DNA of 64,000 bases from Roseateles oligotrophus (GCF_025717515.1 NZ_JAJIRN010000001.1:659728-723727), one strand, 5' to 3'. Shown: positions 1-8,568, counted from the first letter of the stretch. Notes: generated by a model not told the origin, from the letters alone. Numbers and translations are program-made.

Positions 1-1247
1 TCGGCCATATCGAGTTGCGTTTGGACGAACGCCGCTTGCTGGTCGATGGGCAAACCGTCGGGCTGGGCAGTCGCGGCTTCGATTTACTCAAGGCCCTGGT
101 CAACAAGCGCGAACGCGTCGTCAGCAAGGACGAGTTGCTGGATGAGGTGTGGCCGGGCCTGGTGGTGGAGGAGAACAATCTGCAGGTGCAGATTTCGGGC
201 CTGCGCCGCGTGCTGGGAGCGGCTGCTATTGTGACGGTGCCCGGATTCGGCTACCGGTTCACGCTCGCGCTCGGGAGCATCGAGCCGACCCTTGCCGAAC
301 CGCCTGCGGCCTTGTGGCAAGCGCCAGCCAGGGCCGTCGGCCATGGTGCTCGGGTGCTGGTGGCCGATGACAACAAGGTCAATCGACTGCTGCTGTGCCG
401 CTCGCTGGAGCTGATGGGGCATGAGGTGAGCAGCGCGAGCCATGGCCGTGAAGCGCTCGAACTGCTCAAGGCACAGCGCTTCGACCTCTTGCTGCTGGAC
501 CTGGCGATGCCCGAACTCGACGGCTTTGGCTTGCTGCAAATCCGTGCCGACGACGCCGCGCTGCGCGAAGTGGCGGTCATCGTGACCAGTGCGATTGGCG
601 GCGTGGCGCCGGTGGCGCGCTGCATCGAGTTGGGGGTCGAGGATTTTCTGCATAAGCCGGTTGACCCTAGTTTGCTGAAGGCGCGGGTCGACGCCAGTCT
701 GGGTGCCAAACGCCTGCGTGACGAGCAGCGTGACGCCTTGCGCCGGATGATGCCCGCCGGTCCCGACGCGGCGCAAGGCCTGGCCGATGCGGTGGTGCTG
801 GTGGCGCGGCTCTACGGGCTCGAAATACTGCCACATTCGCCGCAGCAAACCCAGGCGCTGCTGAGCGACTGGAGCACGCTGATGTTTGACGCCATAGAGG
901 GGCACGGAGGGGAGGTCGCGCAGTTCACCGGCGATAGCCTCTTGGCCTTGTTCGGCGAGCCGCAGGGGGCAGCGCAAGCGGCTCAGCAAACGGCACAGGA
1001 TATGGGCGAGTTGATGCTGGCGCTGAATGAGGAGCGCCTGATCCTCGGCTTGAGCCCGGTCAGTGCCGGCTGCGGTCTGGCGCGCGGCCAAGTCGTTGTT
1101 TGTTCGGCAGCCACCAGCAGTCGTGCGACCTATGCCTGCATTGGCGCGCCGGTTTTGGCGGCCGAGCGCTTGGCGGCGGCCTGCGCGGCCAAAGAGGCGG
1201 TCTACTTGATGGATGACTGCATGCGGGCCGGGTCGCCGGTCGATTGA
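1..1247 (+). CDS. Winged-helix / receiver / degenerate cyclase regulator (5' partial)
   Basis: The gene enters from the left edge: the frame is open to base 1 and the residues before the TTG at 15 (GHIEL) already fit the start of an OmpR/CadC-type winged helix, so the true start lies outside. Counting from 15, residues 1-85 are a Trans_reg_C domain, about 112-228 a receiver domain (DDN acidic pocket, phosphoacceptor Asp162 in LLLLDLAMPELDG, Lys in HKPVD), and about 265-400 resemble a class III nucleotide cyclase. The cyclase part keeps FTGDSLLALFG but has LVARLYG where a metal-binding Asp is expected, and VLAAERL where the catalytic Asn and Arg of VNxAAR are expected, so it is probably catalytically dead. 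The order DNA-binding, receiver, cyclase-like is unusual. Its target genes are unknown. Confidence 0.85.
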   Translation, partial: GHIELRLDERRLLVDGQTVGLGSRGFDLLKALVNKRERVVSKDELLDEVWPGLVVEENNLQVQISGLRRVLGAAAIVTVPGFGYRFTLALGSIEPTLAEPPAALWQAPARAVGHGARVLVADDNKVNRLLLCRSLELMGHEVSSASHGREALELLKAQRFDLLLLDLAMPELDGFGLLQIRADDAALREVAVIVTSAIGGVAPVARCIELGVEDFLHKPVDPSLLKARVDASLGAKRLRDEQRDALRRMMPAGPDAAQGLADAVVLVARLYGLEILPHSPQQTQALLSDWSTLMFDAIEGHGGEVAQFTGDSLLALFGEPQGAAQAAQQTAQDMGELMLALNEERLILGLSPVSAGCGLARGQVVVCSAATSSRATYACIGAPVLAAERLAAACAAKEAVYLMDDCMRAGSPVD

Positions 1248-1318
1248 CGGGCTGAAATGGCCGGCTAATGCTATAAATTCTCGGCTTGTCGGCGCCCTGT
1301 GGCGCTTATGCTGCTGGC

Positions 1319-2032
1319 ATGAAGACGCATCCCTATCGCTTCGCTGTCGCCTTGTCTCTGACGCTAACGGCATGCGCCGTCGGTGCGGCAGACGCGCGGG
1401 TCGCGGGTCAAAACCTTTGGGTCGAACTGCGCTGGGTCGACAGCGCAATCAGCGGCGCGGCTTTGTCGGCGGTGCGAGATGGTTCGGTCGTGGTCGGCAC
1501 GGCCGGCTCGGTGTCGGCGCGTGGCAGCGTCGGGTTCAACACGCAGCGCCGTGATGAGCAGCAGGTGCAGCGCCTCTTGGTGCTCAATGGACATCAGGCC
1601 TCGGTGAATTTGACCGAAACAAGGCCGGTGCAATGGCTGGACTTTGGCGTGCAGTTTGATGCCGGTGGGCCTGGTGGGGCGACGCCGCTGCCGGCGGGCA
1701 ATAGCGCAAGTTCCAACAAGGGCTGGGCGGTGCCGCGCCAGGGCGTGACCGAGCAGACGCAAGGCTTCACCGTCACGCCACATTGGCCGGGTGGCCAACA
1801 ACCGGTGCGGGTGGAGTTACGGGCGCAAGGCGGCGGCAATCCTTCTAATGACGTTCAGGCCCAAAGCCAGGTGCAAGTTTTCAGCACCGTCTCGGTGGGG
1901 CTCGGCCAATGGCTGACCGTGGCGCGCAGCGGAGCGGCGATGCAGCGCCAGGAGCGCGGCGTCACCAGCAGCCGCAGCGCCGAAACGCAGAGCACCCGTG
2001 AGCTGCAGCTGCGGGTGGATTTGGCGCCTTGA
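1319..2032 (+). CDS. Secreted protein of unknown function
   Basis: A 237-residue product with an N-terminal signal peptide (MKTHPYRFAVALSLTLTACAVGAADA). The ATG at 1319 is preferred over an upstream in-frame start at 1286 because it begins directly at the signal sequence. The mature part is rich in Gln, Ser and Gly. It has a segment VLNGHQASVNLTETRPVQWL that loosely recalls the short 'name-gly-gln, useful for pi' style strands of secretin-type N domains (VLDGQ...VGQSVPV), and ends in another beta-rich stretch. No catalytic motif is visible. It follows the regulator by 71 bases in the same direction and converges on the TonB receptor gene. Function unknown; an envelope or secretion accessory role is only a guess. 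Confidence 0.65.
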   Translation: MKTHPYRFAVALSLTLTACAVGAADARVAGQNLWVELRWVDSAISGAALSAVRDGSVVVGTAGSVSARGSVGFNTQRRDEQQVQRLLVLNGHQASVNLTETRPVQWLDFGVQFDAGGPGGATPLPAGNSASSNKGWAVPRQGVTEQTQGFTVTPHWPGGQQPVRVELRAQGGGNPSNDVQAQSQVQVFSTVSVGLGQWLTVARSGAAMQRQERGVTSSRSAETQSTRELQLRVDLAP

Positions 2033-2102
2033 GCCCGCCGTGTCCAATACGCAGGCATAGGGAAGCGATGACTGAGGCCATCACTTCCCAGTCAGGCATC
2101 AA

Positions 2103-4721
2103 TCAATACTCGACGCCGACCCTGACCCCGAACATACGCGGATCATTCCAAGTGGCCTTGACCCAACCGTCTCCGGCCATCAGGGAGTTCTTGGTGACCT
2201 TGTTGCCGAGATTCAGCACATAGGCCTCGATATGCCATTGCTTGGGTGAAACCAACTTGATCGACGCATCGATCTTGGTGAAGGCCGCTTGCGCATCCGA
2301 GATATGTGCGTTGTCCAAGTTGCGCAGCGTGAAGTACATCTTGTCTTGCCACTTCACGTTCACCCATGGCGTCAGCTTGTAGCCGCCGCCGAAGTTGAAG
2401 TCCTGCGAGAAGCTGACACCGAAGCTGAACTTGGGCGCCAAAGGCAGTTGGTTGCCGGTGATGTCATAGACATTGCGGCCGTCCAAGGTCGGGTCGCTGC
2501 CCGAGTAAGTGGGCGGGCAGGCCGGCGCCCCCATCTCGCCGCGGTAGTCGCACAACCAGTTGTCGCTGTAGCTTGGGTAGTCCTTCATTTTGGTGCTCAG
2601 GTAGGAGAAGAAGCCACCCAGGCGGGCGCCGGCCCAAGGCTTGTAATCCACCTCCAACTCCAGGCCTGCAATGTCGACCACGCCAACATTGACGGTTTGC
2701 CAAGTCTTGTGAATATCGCAACCAGGGTTCTCGCTCGGGCAGGGGGCATCGGGTTTGAACTTGGTCATGAAGGCTTCGCCGGTGACCTGCATGTCTTTGT
2801 ATTTGCTGTAAAACGCGGTCGCCGACAAGCTCAAGCGGTTCTCCAGCATCAAGCCCTTGTAGCCCAACTCAAGGTTGGTGACGGTTTCTGGCTTGTAGGG
2901 CAGGAAGGTGGTCTTGTTCGCATATTGCCCTTCGCAACTGTGCTCGGTGCAGAAGGCATCCTTGTCGCCAAAACCGCCCGCCTTGTAGCCCGTGGCCAGC
3001 GAGGTGTAGACCATGTCCTTGGGCGTGAGCTGCTTCATCAAACCGAGTCGGTAGGTGAACTTCTTCCAGGATTCGGTATGGTCGTTATGCGCGGGTTCGC
3101 CATAGCCGGCGTAGGCGCCGACACCGGCAAATGCGCCCATGTCCTTGGTCAAGTCTTTGCTGCTGTGGGGGCGGAAGCCCGCTTCACCCGGATGCCCTGG
3201 GTCATAGTGTCCGTTGTAGTAGGCGCCGTCATAGGTGTTGTAGGTGCCGTAGTTGCGGCCGCCAATGTCGGTCTTCTTGTCCCAGCTATAGCGCCCACCG
3301 AGCGTCGCGGTCCAGGTCGGGGCGAACTTCCAGTCGGCTTGCGCAAACAAGGCCTTGGAGTCGACCGGCCGGTTGGCCTGCGCGTAGTAAGCACTGGCAG
3401 GCAGGCCGTAAGGGGCGGTCATCAACATATCTTGCGCATAGTTGATCTGGTTCTTCTCATGCATCCAGAACGCACCCAGCACATATTGCAAGGTGTCGGT
3501 TTTTTGTTTGAACTGCAGCTCATGCACGGTCGAGATGTACTTCGAGTCGACCGTGTTCGACGAGTTGTCGGCGATTGGCCACATGCCCCACTGCTCATCG
3601 GCCGAAGAGACGGGCAGATGCACGTTGATCTGGCTGGCCAGCGGGTGATAACCGGCATCATCATCGGTCTGCTGCGAGCGGCGTTGGTCCGCATAAGCGA
3701 AGTTGTATTCCAGCGTCGAGCTTTTGTTAAGGTTCCAGGTCAAACCGCCGCGCACGGTGTCGATCGACATGTCGATCTTGCCGGGTACATTGACCTTGGC
3801 ATCCCACTTGCCGCCCGTGCACGCATAGGCGGTGCCGGCCGCTTGGTCGCAGTCCTTCATCGCCAACTCACCGGCGCCGGAGTTCTGGAACTTCTCGTAG
3901 GACAGCGAGCCTTCGATGTCATTGCTGAACTTGGCGCGTGCGGTGATGCGGCCCGCCCATTCGTTCTTGTTGTAGTAGTAGTCCTTCTTGCCGACCTTGC
4001 TGTTGCGGCGCTGATCAACATCGGGGATGCCGTCGGGCTGCAGGCCATGCACAGGGTCGTAGACATCGGTGAAATCCTGGCTTTGGTTGATCCAGCCGTC
4101 ACGGGTGATCTTGCTCAAGGTGGCGCGGATTGCGAACTTGTCGCTGATGCCGATGTTTTGCACCAGATTGAACTGGCGCTTGTTGTAGTTGCCGAAATCG
4201 ACCTCGGCATTGCCATAGGTCTCGCCAAACTCGGGCTTGGCGGGGATGATGTTGATGCTGCCGGCGGTCGAGTTGCGACCGAACAAAGTGCCTTGCGGGC
4301 CACGCAGGACTTCGACCTGCTCCAGGTCGAACATCAAGGCCATCGCACCCTGCGGGCGTGGTGAGTACAGGCCGCCCACATGCAGGCCGACGGCGGGGTC
4401 GCCGATCTCGGTGAAGTTGTTGGAGCTGACGCCGCGAATGCTGATTTGCACGCCGGAGTCGGCCCCGGTGGAGATTTGCATATTCGGCACCGAACCCGAC
4501 AAGCCACGCACATCGGTGATGCCCTCGCGGGTTAGCTTTTCTTGGGTGACCGCGGTGACCGCGACCGGGGTTTGCAAGAGGCCGGAGCTGACGCGGGTGG
4601 CCGTCACCATCACGGTGGGCAACTCGTTGCTGTTTTCCGCGGCCGCGTGTTGGGCGATGCAGCTCAGGGCGGCTGCAGCCAATGCCGTCAGGGCGAGACG
4701 GGAGGGTTGTTTTATCTTCAT
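2103..4721 (-). CDS. TonB-dependent outer-membrane receptor
   Basis: An 872-residue receptor with a signal peptide (first ~28 residues), a plug domain (about 40-160; QTPVAVTAVTQ, VEVLRGPQGTLFGRNSTAGSINI) and a long beta barrel ending in the typical aromatic terminus GVRVGVEY. The ATG at 4721 has a good ribosome binding site (GGAG six bases upstream). No extended N-terminal signalling domain is seen, so it is not a FecA-type transducer. It lies last in the minus-strand run ROK regulator, kinase, sugar MFS, receptor, with a small hairpin in the 89-base gap before it. Context suggests uptake of an oligosaccharide released by the divergent GH9 enzyme; siderophore uptake cannot be excluded from sequence alone. 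Confidence 0.9.
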   Translation of the reverse strand: MKIKQPSRLALTALAAAALSCIAQHAAAENSNELPTVMVTATRVSSGLLQTPVAVTAVTQEKLTREGITDVRGLSGSVPNMQISTGADSGVQISIRGVSSNNFTEIGDPAVGLHVGGLYSPRPQGAMALMFDLEQVEVLRGPQGTLFGRNSTAGSINIIPAKPEFGETYGNAEVDFGNYNKRQFNLVQNIGISDKFAIRATLSKITRDGWINQSQDFTDVYDPVHGLQPDGIPDVDQRRNSKVGKKDYYYNKNEWAGRITARAKFSNDIEGSLSYEKFQNSGAGELAMKDCDQAAGTAYACTGGKWDAKVNVPGKIDMSIDTVRGGLTWNLNKSSTLEYNFAYADQRRSQQTDDDAGYHPLASQINVHLPVSSADEQWGMWPIADNSSNTVDSKYISTVHELQFKQKTDTLQYVLGAFWMHEKNQINYAQDMLMTAPYGLPASAYYAQANRPVDSKALFAQADWKFAPTWTATLGGRYSWDKKTDIGGRNYGTYNTYDGAYYNGHYDPGHPGEAGFRPHSSKDLTKDMGAFAGVGAYAGYGEPAHNDHTESWKKFTYRLGLMKQLTPKDMVYTSLATGYKAGGFGDKDAFCTEHSCEGQYANKTTFLPYKPETVTNLELGYKGLMLENRLSLSATAFYSKYKDMQVTGEAFMTKFKPDAPCPSENPGCDIHKTWQTVNVGVVDIAGLELEVDYKPWAGARLGGFFSYLSTKMKDYPSYSDNWLCDYRGEMGAPACPPTYSGSDPTLDGRNVYDITGNQLPLAPKFSFGVSFSQDFNFGGGYKLTPWVNVKWQDKMYFTLRNLDNAHISDAQAAFTKIDASIKLVSPKQWHIEAYVLNLGNKVTKNSLMAGDGWVKATWNDPRMFGVRVGVEY

Positions 4722-4767
4722 TTTGTCTCCAGAAAAGGTTGGGGGGGTGTCGGATAGGCGAGATCAG

Positions 4768-4787
4768 GCATGCCATGCCCGGCATGC
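4768..4787. repeat. Inverted repeat between MFS and TonB receptor genes
   Basis: Seven-base arms GCATGCC (4768-4774) and GGCATGC (4781-4787) with a six-base loop lie in the 89-base gap between the MFS and receptor genes. There is no T-run, so it is more likely an mRNA processing/attenuation hairpin or protein site than a full terminator. Such a hairpin could set different expression levels of transporter and receptor. Confidence 0.4.
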
Positions 4788-4810
4788 GATGGGGAAAACG
4801 GGATTCGGCG

Positions 4811-6064
4811 CTAGTGCTGGACCGGTGATGTCGCGTCGGGGCGCCGGGGGCTTAGCAATTCAGTCAGTCGGACGGTCTTGTTAGGCACCAGCGGGCAGGC
4901 CCAGAAAGCCACGCTCAGGATGTAGGCGAGCGAGATGAAGACGCTGCTCATGGCCATGCGCAGGCCTAGCCCTTCGGCCAGTTGCCCGACCAGCATCGGC
5001 AGCACCGCGCCGCCCAAGATGCCGGTGCACAAGATGCCGGAGAAAGCGCCGTGGTGCAGGGGCACCGAGTTCAAGGCCAGCGAGAACAGCACCGAGAACA
5101 TCACCGACAAGCAGAATCCCGCCGCCGGGAAGGCCCACAAGGCGGTGGCCGCGCTGCCATAAAGCGCCGCTGCGACGCAGGCGATGGCCCCCAGCACGAA
5201 CAGCATCAACACCCGGCGTGAGTCCATCAGCTTGAGCAGCAACAGGCCCAGCAGACAGCCCAGCGACATCAGGCCCCAGAACTGCCCGACCGCATCGGCG
5301 CCTTCGGCCGTGGCGGACAGGCCATGCTGGCTATTGAGGAATTGGGACATCCAGTTGGCCAGCGTCTGCTCGGTGCCCACATAGGCGACGATGGCGAGGA
5401 AGTAGAGCCAGACATCGACGCGCGACAGGAGCTCGCGGTAGGCCTGGAGGCCACCCATGCGCTCGTCTTCTCTCAGGTCCACGGTCGGCAGGGCCAGGCG
5501 GTGGTTGAGCGCCAGCAACGCCACAAAGCCCAGCACAAAGGCCCAATAGAAATCGACCCACACCAGCGTGCCCGGCTGCGTCACCGGGCGCGCCATCATG
5601 CGCTGGAACACCCAAGGGCTGACGAAGGACGCCAGGCCGAAGACCAACTGCCCCATCACCGAAAAGAAGGCGAAATTGGCTTCGCCGCCGGCGGTGCGCA
5701 TCAGCGGGTTGATGACAACCTGTAGCAGCGCCATCCCCAGACCGATCACGAAGAGGCCGGCGATCACCACAGCGAATACCGGCTGCAGCGCAATCGCCAA
5801 CGCGCCGAGCAGGTTCAGCGCAAAGGCCAGCATCAGCGTGAAGCGCGCGCCGCGGCGTTCGACCAGGATGCCGCCGGGAATGGACACCAGGCCATAGGCC
5901 AAAAAGAAGGAGAAGGGCAGGAAGCCGGCCATCCCCAGGCTGAGCTTGAAGTCCTCAATCAGGATGGGCATCAGCGGCCCGATCAGGTTGGTCACGAAGG
6001 AGATCGCGAACCAGATGACCAGGATGTAGATCACGATGCCGTAACGTTTCGCCATATTGCTCAT
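4811..6064 (-). CDS. FucP-like sugar MFS transporter
   Basis: A 417-residue inner-membrane major facilitator with about 12 hydrophobic segments. The N-terminal half (VIWFAISFVTNLIGPLMP, SIPGGILVERRG) and the loop with INPLMRTAGGE resemble the FucP/GlcP sugar:proton symporters. The ATG at 6064 is chosen because AAGGTGAG lies a proper distance upstream; an upstream TTG at 6094 would overlap the kinase stop codon but adds only a charged ten-residue leader. It follows the PfkB kinase gene by about 26 bases, so the two are almost surely cotranscribed. Inferred role: import of a monosaccharide or small saccharide that the kinase then phosphorylates. The exact sugar is not readable. Confidence 0.85.
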   Translation of the reverse strand: MSNMAKRYGIVIYILVIWFAISFVTNLIGPLMPILIEDFKLSLGMAGFLPFSFFLAYGLVSIPGGILVERRGARFTLMLAFALNLLGALAIALQPVFAVVIAGLFVIGLGMALLQVVINPLMRTAGGEANFAFFSVMGQLVFGLASFVSPWVFQRMMARPVTQPGTLVWVDFYWAFVLGFVALLALNHRLALPTVDLREDERMGGLQAYRELLSRVDVWLYFLAIVAYVGTEQTLANWMSQFLNSQHGLSATAEGADAVGQFWGLMSLGCLLGLLLLKLMDSRRVLMLFVLGAIACVAAALYGSAATALWAFPAAGFCLSVMFSVLFSLALNSVPLHHGAFSGILCTGILGGAVLPMLVGQLAEGLGLRMAMSSVFISLAYILSVAFWACPLVPNKTVRLTELLSPRRPDATSPVQH

Positions 6065-6090
6065 CTTGTCGCTCACCTTCTTGCTCAACT

Positions 6091-7035
6091 TCAAGCCGGC
6101 TGCGCCAGCAGATCACTGAATTCGCCCGGCTTGATGGTCTGGCGCGGAAAGCGCGACAGCACGGCCGTGGCGACCCTGCAAGCACTGGCCAGCGCTTGCT
6201 GCAGCGAGGCGCCTTGCAGCAGCGCCGCCAGATAGCCGGCATTGAAACTGTCGCCCGCGCCGATGGTGTCAAACACATCGGCGGCCTGCGTGGCCTGACT
6301 CAGCTGCTGCGCGCCCTTGCATGCCATTGCGCCGCGCGCACCGGCCTTGACGACCAAGGTTGCCTCGGGGCGCAGCCAGCTTTGCACGAGGGCCATGGCC
6401 TGCGGAACCGCGTCCACGCCGGCCAACTTGCAGACCTCCAACTCGTTGAGCAAGAGGTGATCGCAGTGGGCCAGCCAGCCCCGAAGCTCGCTGCGGACGG
6501 CGTCCGTCCAGCCCTCGCTGGGCCAGCCGGTGTCCAGCGCCACCTGGTAGCCGCGCGCGCGCAGCTCGGTCATCAGCGTCAGGTAGTGGGCGCGCAGGCC
6601 TGGCAGCAAGAACACCCCGGTCAGCAGCGCCAGGCTGCCGGGCACGGCCTCGGGCAGCTGACTCAGCGCCTGCTCCAGCGTGAATGCCGCCAGATGGCCT
6701 TCGGTGGTGAAAAAATTGCGCTCGCTGCAGCTGTGCATCAGGCCGACCGACACCGTCGTGGCGCAGGGGCACACGCTGAGCCGGGCGTCCACGCCGTCAA
6801 ACTGCGCGCGCAGCCAGCGGCCGAAGTCGTCATTGCCGACCGCAGACACCAGCCGGGCCGGCACACCCGCGTGGCGCAAGGCCAGCACCGCATTGCCGGC
6901 CGAGCCGCCGGCGCGCAACTCGCTGCGCGGCAGGATCAACTCGGTGCCGATCTGCGGCCATTGTTCGAGCATGCCCATGACGAGATCGACGCCGATATCG
7001 CCGATGGCACAAATAAAGGGTGGGGTGCGTTCCAT
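6091..7035 (-). CDS. PfkB-family sugar kinase
   Basis: A 314-residue ribokinase/PfkB-type kinase. The N-terminal strand ICAIGDIGVDLVMG, the substrate-binding glycines RAGGSAGNAV and the C-terminal signature DTIGAGDSFNAGYLA (catalytic Asp and anion hole) are all present. It phosphorylates a sugar or nucleoside-like substrate with ATP in the cytosol; the family covers fructose, ribose, KDG, adenosine and others. The ATG at 7035 must be near the true start because strand 1 begins eight residues later, yet no Shine-Dalgarno sequence precedes it and a strong promoter -10 ends only seven bases upstream, so the message may be leaderless. It heads the kinase-MFS unit. Confidence 0.9.
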   Translation of the reverse strand: MERTPPFICAIGDIGVDLVMGMLEQWPQIGTELILPRSELRAGGSAGNAVLALRHAGVPARLVSAVGNDDFGRWLRAQFDGVDARLSVCPCATTVSVGLMHSCSERNFFTTEGHLAAFTLEQALSQLPEAVPGSLALLTGVFLLPGLRAHYLTLMTELRARGYQVALDTGWPSEGWTDAVRSELRGWLAHCDHLLLNELEVCKLAGVDAVPQAMALVQSWLRPEATLVVKAGARGAMACKGAQQLSQATQAADVFDTIGAGDSFNAGYLAALLQGASLQQALASACRVATAVLSRFPRQTIKPGEFSDLLAQPA

Positions 7036-7042
7036 GGGGGCG

Positions 7043-7072
7043 ACTATAGGTCGCCATTTATCGCCCTGTCAA
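7043..7072 (-). promoter_or_regulatory. Near-consensus sigma-70 promoter for the kinase-MFS operon
   Basis: Read on the minus strand, TTGACA (7072-7067) and TATAGT (7048-7043) are separated by 18 bases. The predicted start of transcription falls at or within a base or two of the ATG at 7035, implying a leaderless mRNA. The -35 hexamer overlaps the inner edge of the AT-rich palindrome at 7071-7103. Confidence 0.75.
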
Positions 7073-7103
7073 TAAATAAAACTACTGGATGTGTTTATTT
7101 ATT
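7071..7103. promoter_or_regulatory. AT-rich palindrome, probable ROK-family operator
   Basis: Perfect ten-base arms AATAAATAAA (7071-7080) and TTTATTTATT (7094-7103) flank a 13-base centre. It sits in the 75-base gap between the ROK gene and the kinase gene and overlaps the kinase -35 box. ROK repressors such as NagC, Mlc and XylR bind palindromes with AT-rich flanks, so repression of the kinase operon by the adjacent regulator is the natural reading (inference). Confidence 0.6.
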
Positions 7104-7110
7104 TGGGCCC

Positions 7111-8361
7111 CTATCCGCCCCAGCGGCCGCCGCCCCGGTGCCCCAGCAGCTCGGCCACATCGGCCTCGGGCCGCCTGTCTTGTTGCACCGTCTCAAGGCG
7201 CGGCGACAGCATTTCGTAGATTGGCAGCACGGCAGCGCCGAGGATGGCGCTGTCGGCCTGATGCTCCGATAGCAAGAGGCGCAGGGCCGGATCGGCGATG
7301 CCGCCGCGCACCGAGCGGCGCAGCGGCTGCGCGGCGGCCAGCAGGCGTTCGACCAGCGCCTTGGGAGCGCCACCGCCGATGATGATGGCGCGTGGGTCGA
7401 GCATGTTTTCTATCATGCAGATCGCGTCGCGCAGGCGTTCGCCGGCCTGACGACACCAGGCGTTGACGGTCTCGTCCTGAGCGTCTTCCAGGCGGGCCAG
7501 TAAGGCGGGCGAGTGCAGCTGCGGATCTTCAATGCCCAGTGCCTCGGCCAATGCGTGCATGGATACGTAACGCTCCAGGCAGCCGGAGTTGCCGCAGTAG
7601 CAAGATAGGCCCCCCGGCACCACCGGCACATGGCCGACTTCGGTCGCATTGCCATTGGCGCCGCGGTAGGCGGTCCGGTTGACGACGAGGGCGCCGCCCA
7701 GCCCCAAGCCCAGGTGGAGGTAGAAAAAATTGTCCAAAGACTTGGCCACCCCGAACAGCGTTTCTCCCAAGGCGCCGGCCACGCTGTCTACGCTGTAGAA
7801 CAAGGGCAGGCGGACCGCCTCGCGCAGTTCGTCCAAGATGGACAGGTCGGCCCAGCCCTCCATCGCCGTGGGGCCGAGAAAGCTGATGTCGGTCGCGCCC
7901 AGCGGCCCGGGGAGGGAGACGCCAATGCCCCAAAGCCGCTCTCGGGCGCCTTTGCGCAGCTGTTGCACCTGCGCCAGCATCACGGCCAGCAATTGCTGCC
8001 GATGGCTGGTGTCGACGGCGGTTTCGGTGCGCTCAAGCACATCGCCAACCAGGTTGACCCGTGCCGCCAGGACGCGACCCGGCTCCAGGCTGATGCCAAT
8101 CGTGTGCCCACCTTCCGGGTTCAACTCGAAGGCCATGGGCGGCTGGCCGCGCAGCTTCTCGCCCTTTTGCCGGCGCGAAACGATCAGGCCGATTGACTCC
8201 AGGTCATTGGTGATGTTGACGACGGTCTGCGGGCTGAGCGAGACCATATCGGTGATGTCTTTGCGCGAGGCCGCACCTTGTTGGCGGATAAAGTCCAGCA
8301 CGACCCGTCGGTTATAGGGTGCGCTGGATTGCTGGGTGGCGCCGCGGCCAATGGTTCGCAT
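7111..8361 (-). CDS. ROK-family transcriptional regulator
   Basis: A 416-residue protein with an N-terminal winged helix (about 15-75; NRRVVLDFIRQQG, SLSPQTVVNITNDLESIGL) and a C-terminal ROK sugar-kinase-like fold. The zinc-binding ROK signature is visible as EVGHVPV followed by CYCGNSGCLERYVS. NagC/Mlc/XylR-type regulators bind a sugar or sugar phosphate in the ROK domain and release their operator. It is divergent from the GH9 gene and upstream of the kinase/MFS/receptor genes, so it is the obvious candidate to control both. Two palindromic sites flank it: the AT-rich one at 7071-7103 and CGAGTACTCG at 8429-8438. Confidence 0.9.
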   Translation of the reverse strand: MRTIGRGATQQSSAPYNRRVVLDFIRQQGAASRKDITDMVSLSPQTVVNITNDLESIGLIVSRRQKGEKLRGQPPMAFELNPEGGHTIGISLEPGRVLAARVNLVGDVLERTETAVDTSHRQQLLAVMLAQVQQLRKGARERLWGIGVSLPGPLGATDISFLGPTAMEGWADLSILDELREAVRLPLFYSVDSVAGALGETLFGVAKSLDNFFYLHLGLGLGGALVVNRTAYRGANGNATEVGHVPVVPGGLSCYCGNSGCLERYVSMHALAEALGIEDPQLHSPALLARLEDAQDETVNAWCRQAGERLRDAICMIENMLDPRAIIIGGGAPKALVERLLAAAQPLRRSVRGGIADPALRLLLSEHQADSAILGAAVLPIYEMLSPRLETVQQDRRPEADVAELLGHRGGGRWGG

Positions 8362-8428
8362 GGGGTCTGATCCTCGTCTTGGTCTTGAAATGATAAGCCA
8401 GCGCCGTCTGCGGCGGCCGGGATGCGAT

Positions 8429-8438
8429 CGAGTACTCG
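8429..8438. promoter_or_regulatory. Ten-base palindrome in the ROK/GH9 divergent promoter region
   Basis: CGAGTACTCG is a perfect palindrome between the divergent ROK and GH9 genes, 38 bases upstream of the GH9 -35 box. It differs from the AT-rich palindrome by the kinase gene, so if it is an operator it may be for a different protein or a different mode of binding. Short palindromes can arise by chance, so the call is weak. Confidence 0.3.
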
Positions 8439-8475
8439 TCGATAGGCATTTTAATACTTCTAATGGTTGTACGTA

Positions 8476-8504
8476 TTGACGATATGCAATTTGCTTGCTA
8501 TGGT
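8476..8504 (+). promoter_or_regulatory. Sigma-70 promoter for the GH9 gene
   Basis: TTGACG (8476-8481) and TATGGT (8499-8504) are spaced by 17 bases. Transcription would start near 8511, about 58 bases before the ATG at 8569. This argues against the longer TTG-started frame beginning at 8467. Confidence 0.55.
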
Positions 8505-8568
8505 CGCCTTGCCTGCCGATTCTCGGACCTTCCTTGCGCTTTCCATTTCTGCCCAGCGAGACCTCTCC

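Noticed and set aside
84..1448. Minus-strand frame of 454 codons at the left end
   Set aside because: Composition is Gln/His/Arg-rich and domain-free, as expected for the reverse of a high-GC gene.
2289..4364. Plus-strand open frame of 691 codons over the TonB receptor gene
   Set aside because: It is the mirror of the receptor coding strand; the translation is Val/Ala/Gly/Arg-rich with no domain, while the minus strand reads a full TonB receptor.
8453..8477. Inverted AATAC...GTATT in the GH9 promoter as a regulator site
   Set aside because: Only five-base arms 15 bases apart with no further symmetry; too likely by chance.
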